NCBI GenBank assembly: GCA_910584345.1
Contig: CAJTZX010000094.1
Span: 1 to 5,009 of the forward strand
Direction: 5' to 3'
Origin: an uncultured Eubacterium sp.
GTDB lineage: Bacteria; Bacillota; Clostridia; Lachnospirales; Lachnospiraceae
Length of the DNA stretch: 5,009 nucleotides
Each line of letters opens with the position of its first letter. Position 1 is the stretch's first letter. The translations under genes and the position numbers were made by a program. Below the pieces are notes generated by a model that searched no databases, was not told the origin of the DNA, and was given only the letters and a program-made list of their open reading frames with translations. Positions 4,886 through 5,009 of the stretch are shown piece after piece.

Positions 4886-5009
4886 ATGAAAAAGAAAGTG
4901 TTTAGTCTTTTTCTGGCATGTCTGATGCCGGCTCCGCTGCTGTTATCCGGATGCGGGGACAGTGAGCACGACGGAAAGACCGTGATTGAGCTGGTGCAGT
5001 ATAAGCCGG
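4886..5009 (+). CDS. Lipoprotein, probable sugar ABC transporter solute-binding protein (partial)
   Basis: The ATG at 4886 follows AAAGGAG (4871-4877) at eight bases. Only the first 41 codons are inside the window; the gene runs off the right edge. The N-terminus is a lipoprotein signal peptide: KKK at residues 2-4, a hydrophobic core (about 5-20), then the lipobox LSGC with the lipidated cysteine at position 23. After an acidic linker (GDSEHDG) the mature protein starts with TVIELVQYKP, the kind of first beta strand seen in family 1 extracellular solute-binding proteins of carbohydrate ABC transporters. It should be anchored on the outer face of the membrane and deliver a sugar to permeases presumably encoded further right. 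The divergent AraC regulator supports this. Another lipoprotein type cannot be excluded on 41 residues. Confidence 0.8.
   Translation, partial: MKKKVFSLFLACLMPAPLLLSGCGDSEHDGKTVIELVQYKP

Noticed and set aside
1..5009. CRISPR array, tRNA or rRNA gene, insertion-sequence ends
   Set aside because: No regularly spaced identical repeats, no tRNA-like cloverleaf and no transposase-like frame or terminal inverted repeats with target duplication were seen; the repeats at 4712-4794 belong to a control region and are too few for an array.

Overview
The window looks like chromosomal DNA from a low-to-medium GC, Gram-positive anaerobe of the Clostridia, most likely Lachnospiraceae. The reasons are AAAGGAG-type ribosome binding sites, sigma-A-like promoters with extended -10 boxes, a Clostridia-style cardiolipin synthase, and an AraC regulator divergent from a sugar-ABC lipoprotein. 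This placement is inference from style and gene content; no database was searched.

Left third (1 to about 1850): an accessory, partly decayed region. A strong leftward promoter at 61-89 drives something beyond the left edge. Facing right are two intact small genes with good ribosome binding sites (206-388 and 429-698) and a possible 24-codon peptide (777-851). After these come two damaged reading frames: 878-1163, with a stop and a frameshift, and 1164-1493, with no credible start. A leftward gene of 112 codons (1692-1354) runs head-on into the second one, and their 3' parts overlap by 140 bp. A perfect 11-bp hairpin followed by six U residues on the minus strand lies inside the 429-698 gene and looks like an antisense terminator. 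The divergent control region plus a run of tiny unknown genes resembles a phage or integrative-element control region that has decayed, but no integrase, relaxase or attachment site is visible.

Middle (about 1980-3740): a monocistronic cardiolipin synthase gene (cls type, two HKD motifs, two N-terminal membrane segments) with its own promoter, a leader that carries an extra strong Shine-Dalgarno sequence without an AUG, and a hairpin after the stop that also covers the 3' end of the convergent araC-type gene.

Right third (3718-5009): an AraC-family regulator with an N-terminal sensing domain on the minus strand, a 307-bp AT-rich divergent control region full of direct and inverted repeats, and the first 41 codons of a lipoprotein that looks like the solute-binding protein of a carbohydrate ABC transporter. 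The usual logic for such a pair is that the regulator senses the sugar or a derivative and activates the transporter operon. The weak -35 and extended -10 of the lipoprotein promoter, with a repeat copy abutting the -35, fit that model. The core genes appear ordinary; the unusual signals are in the control regions and in the decayed left part.
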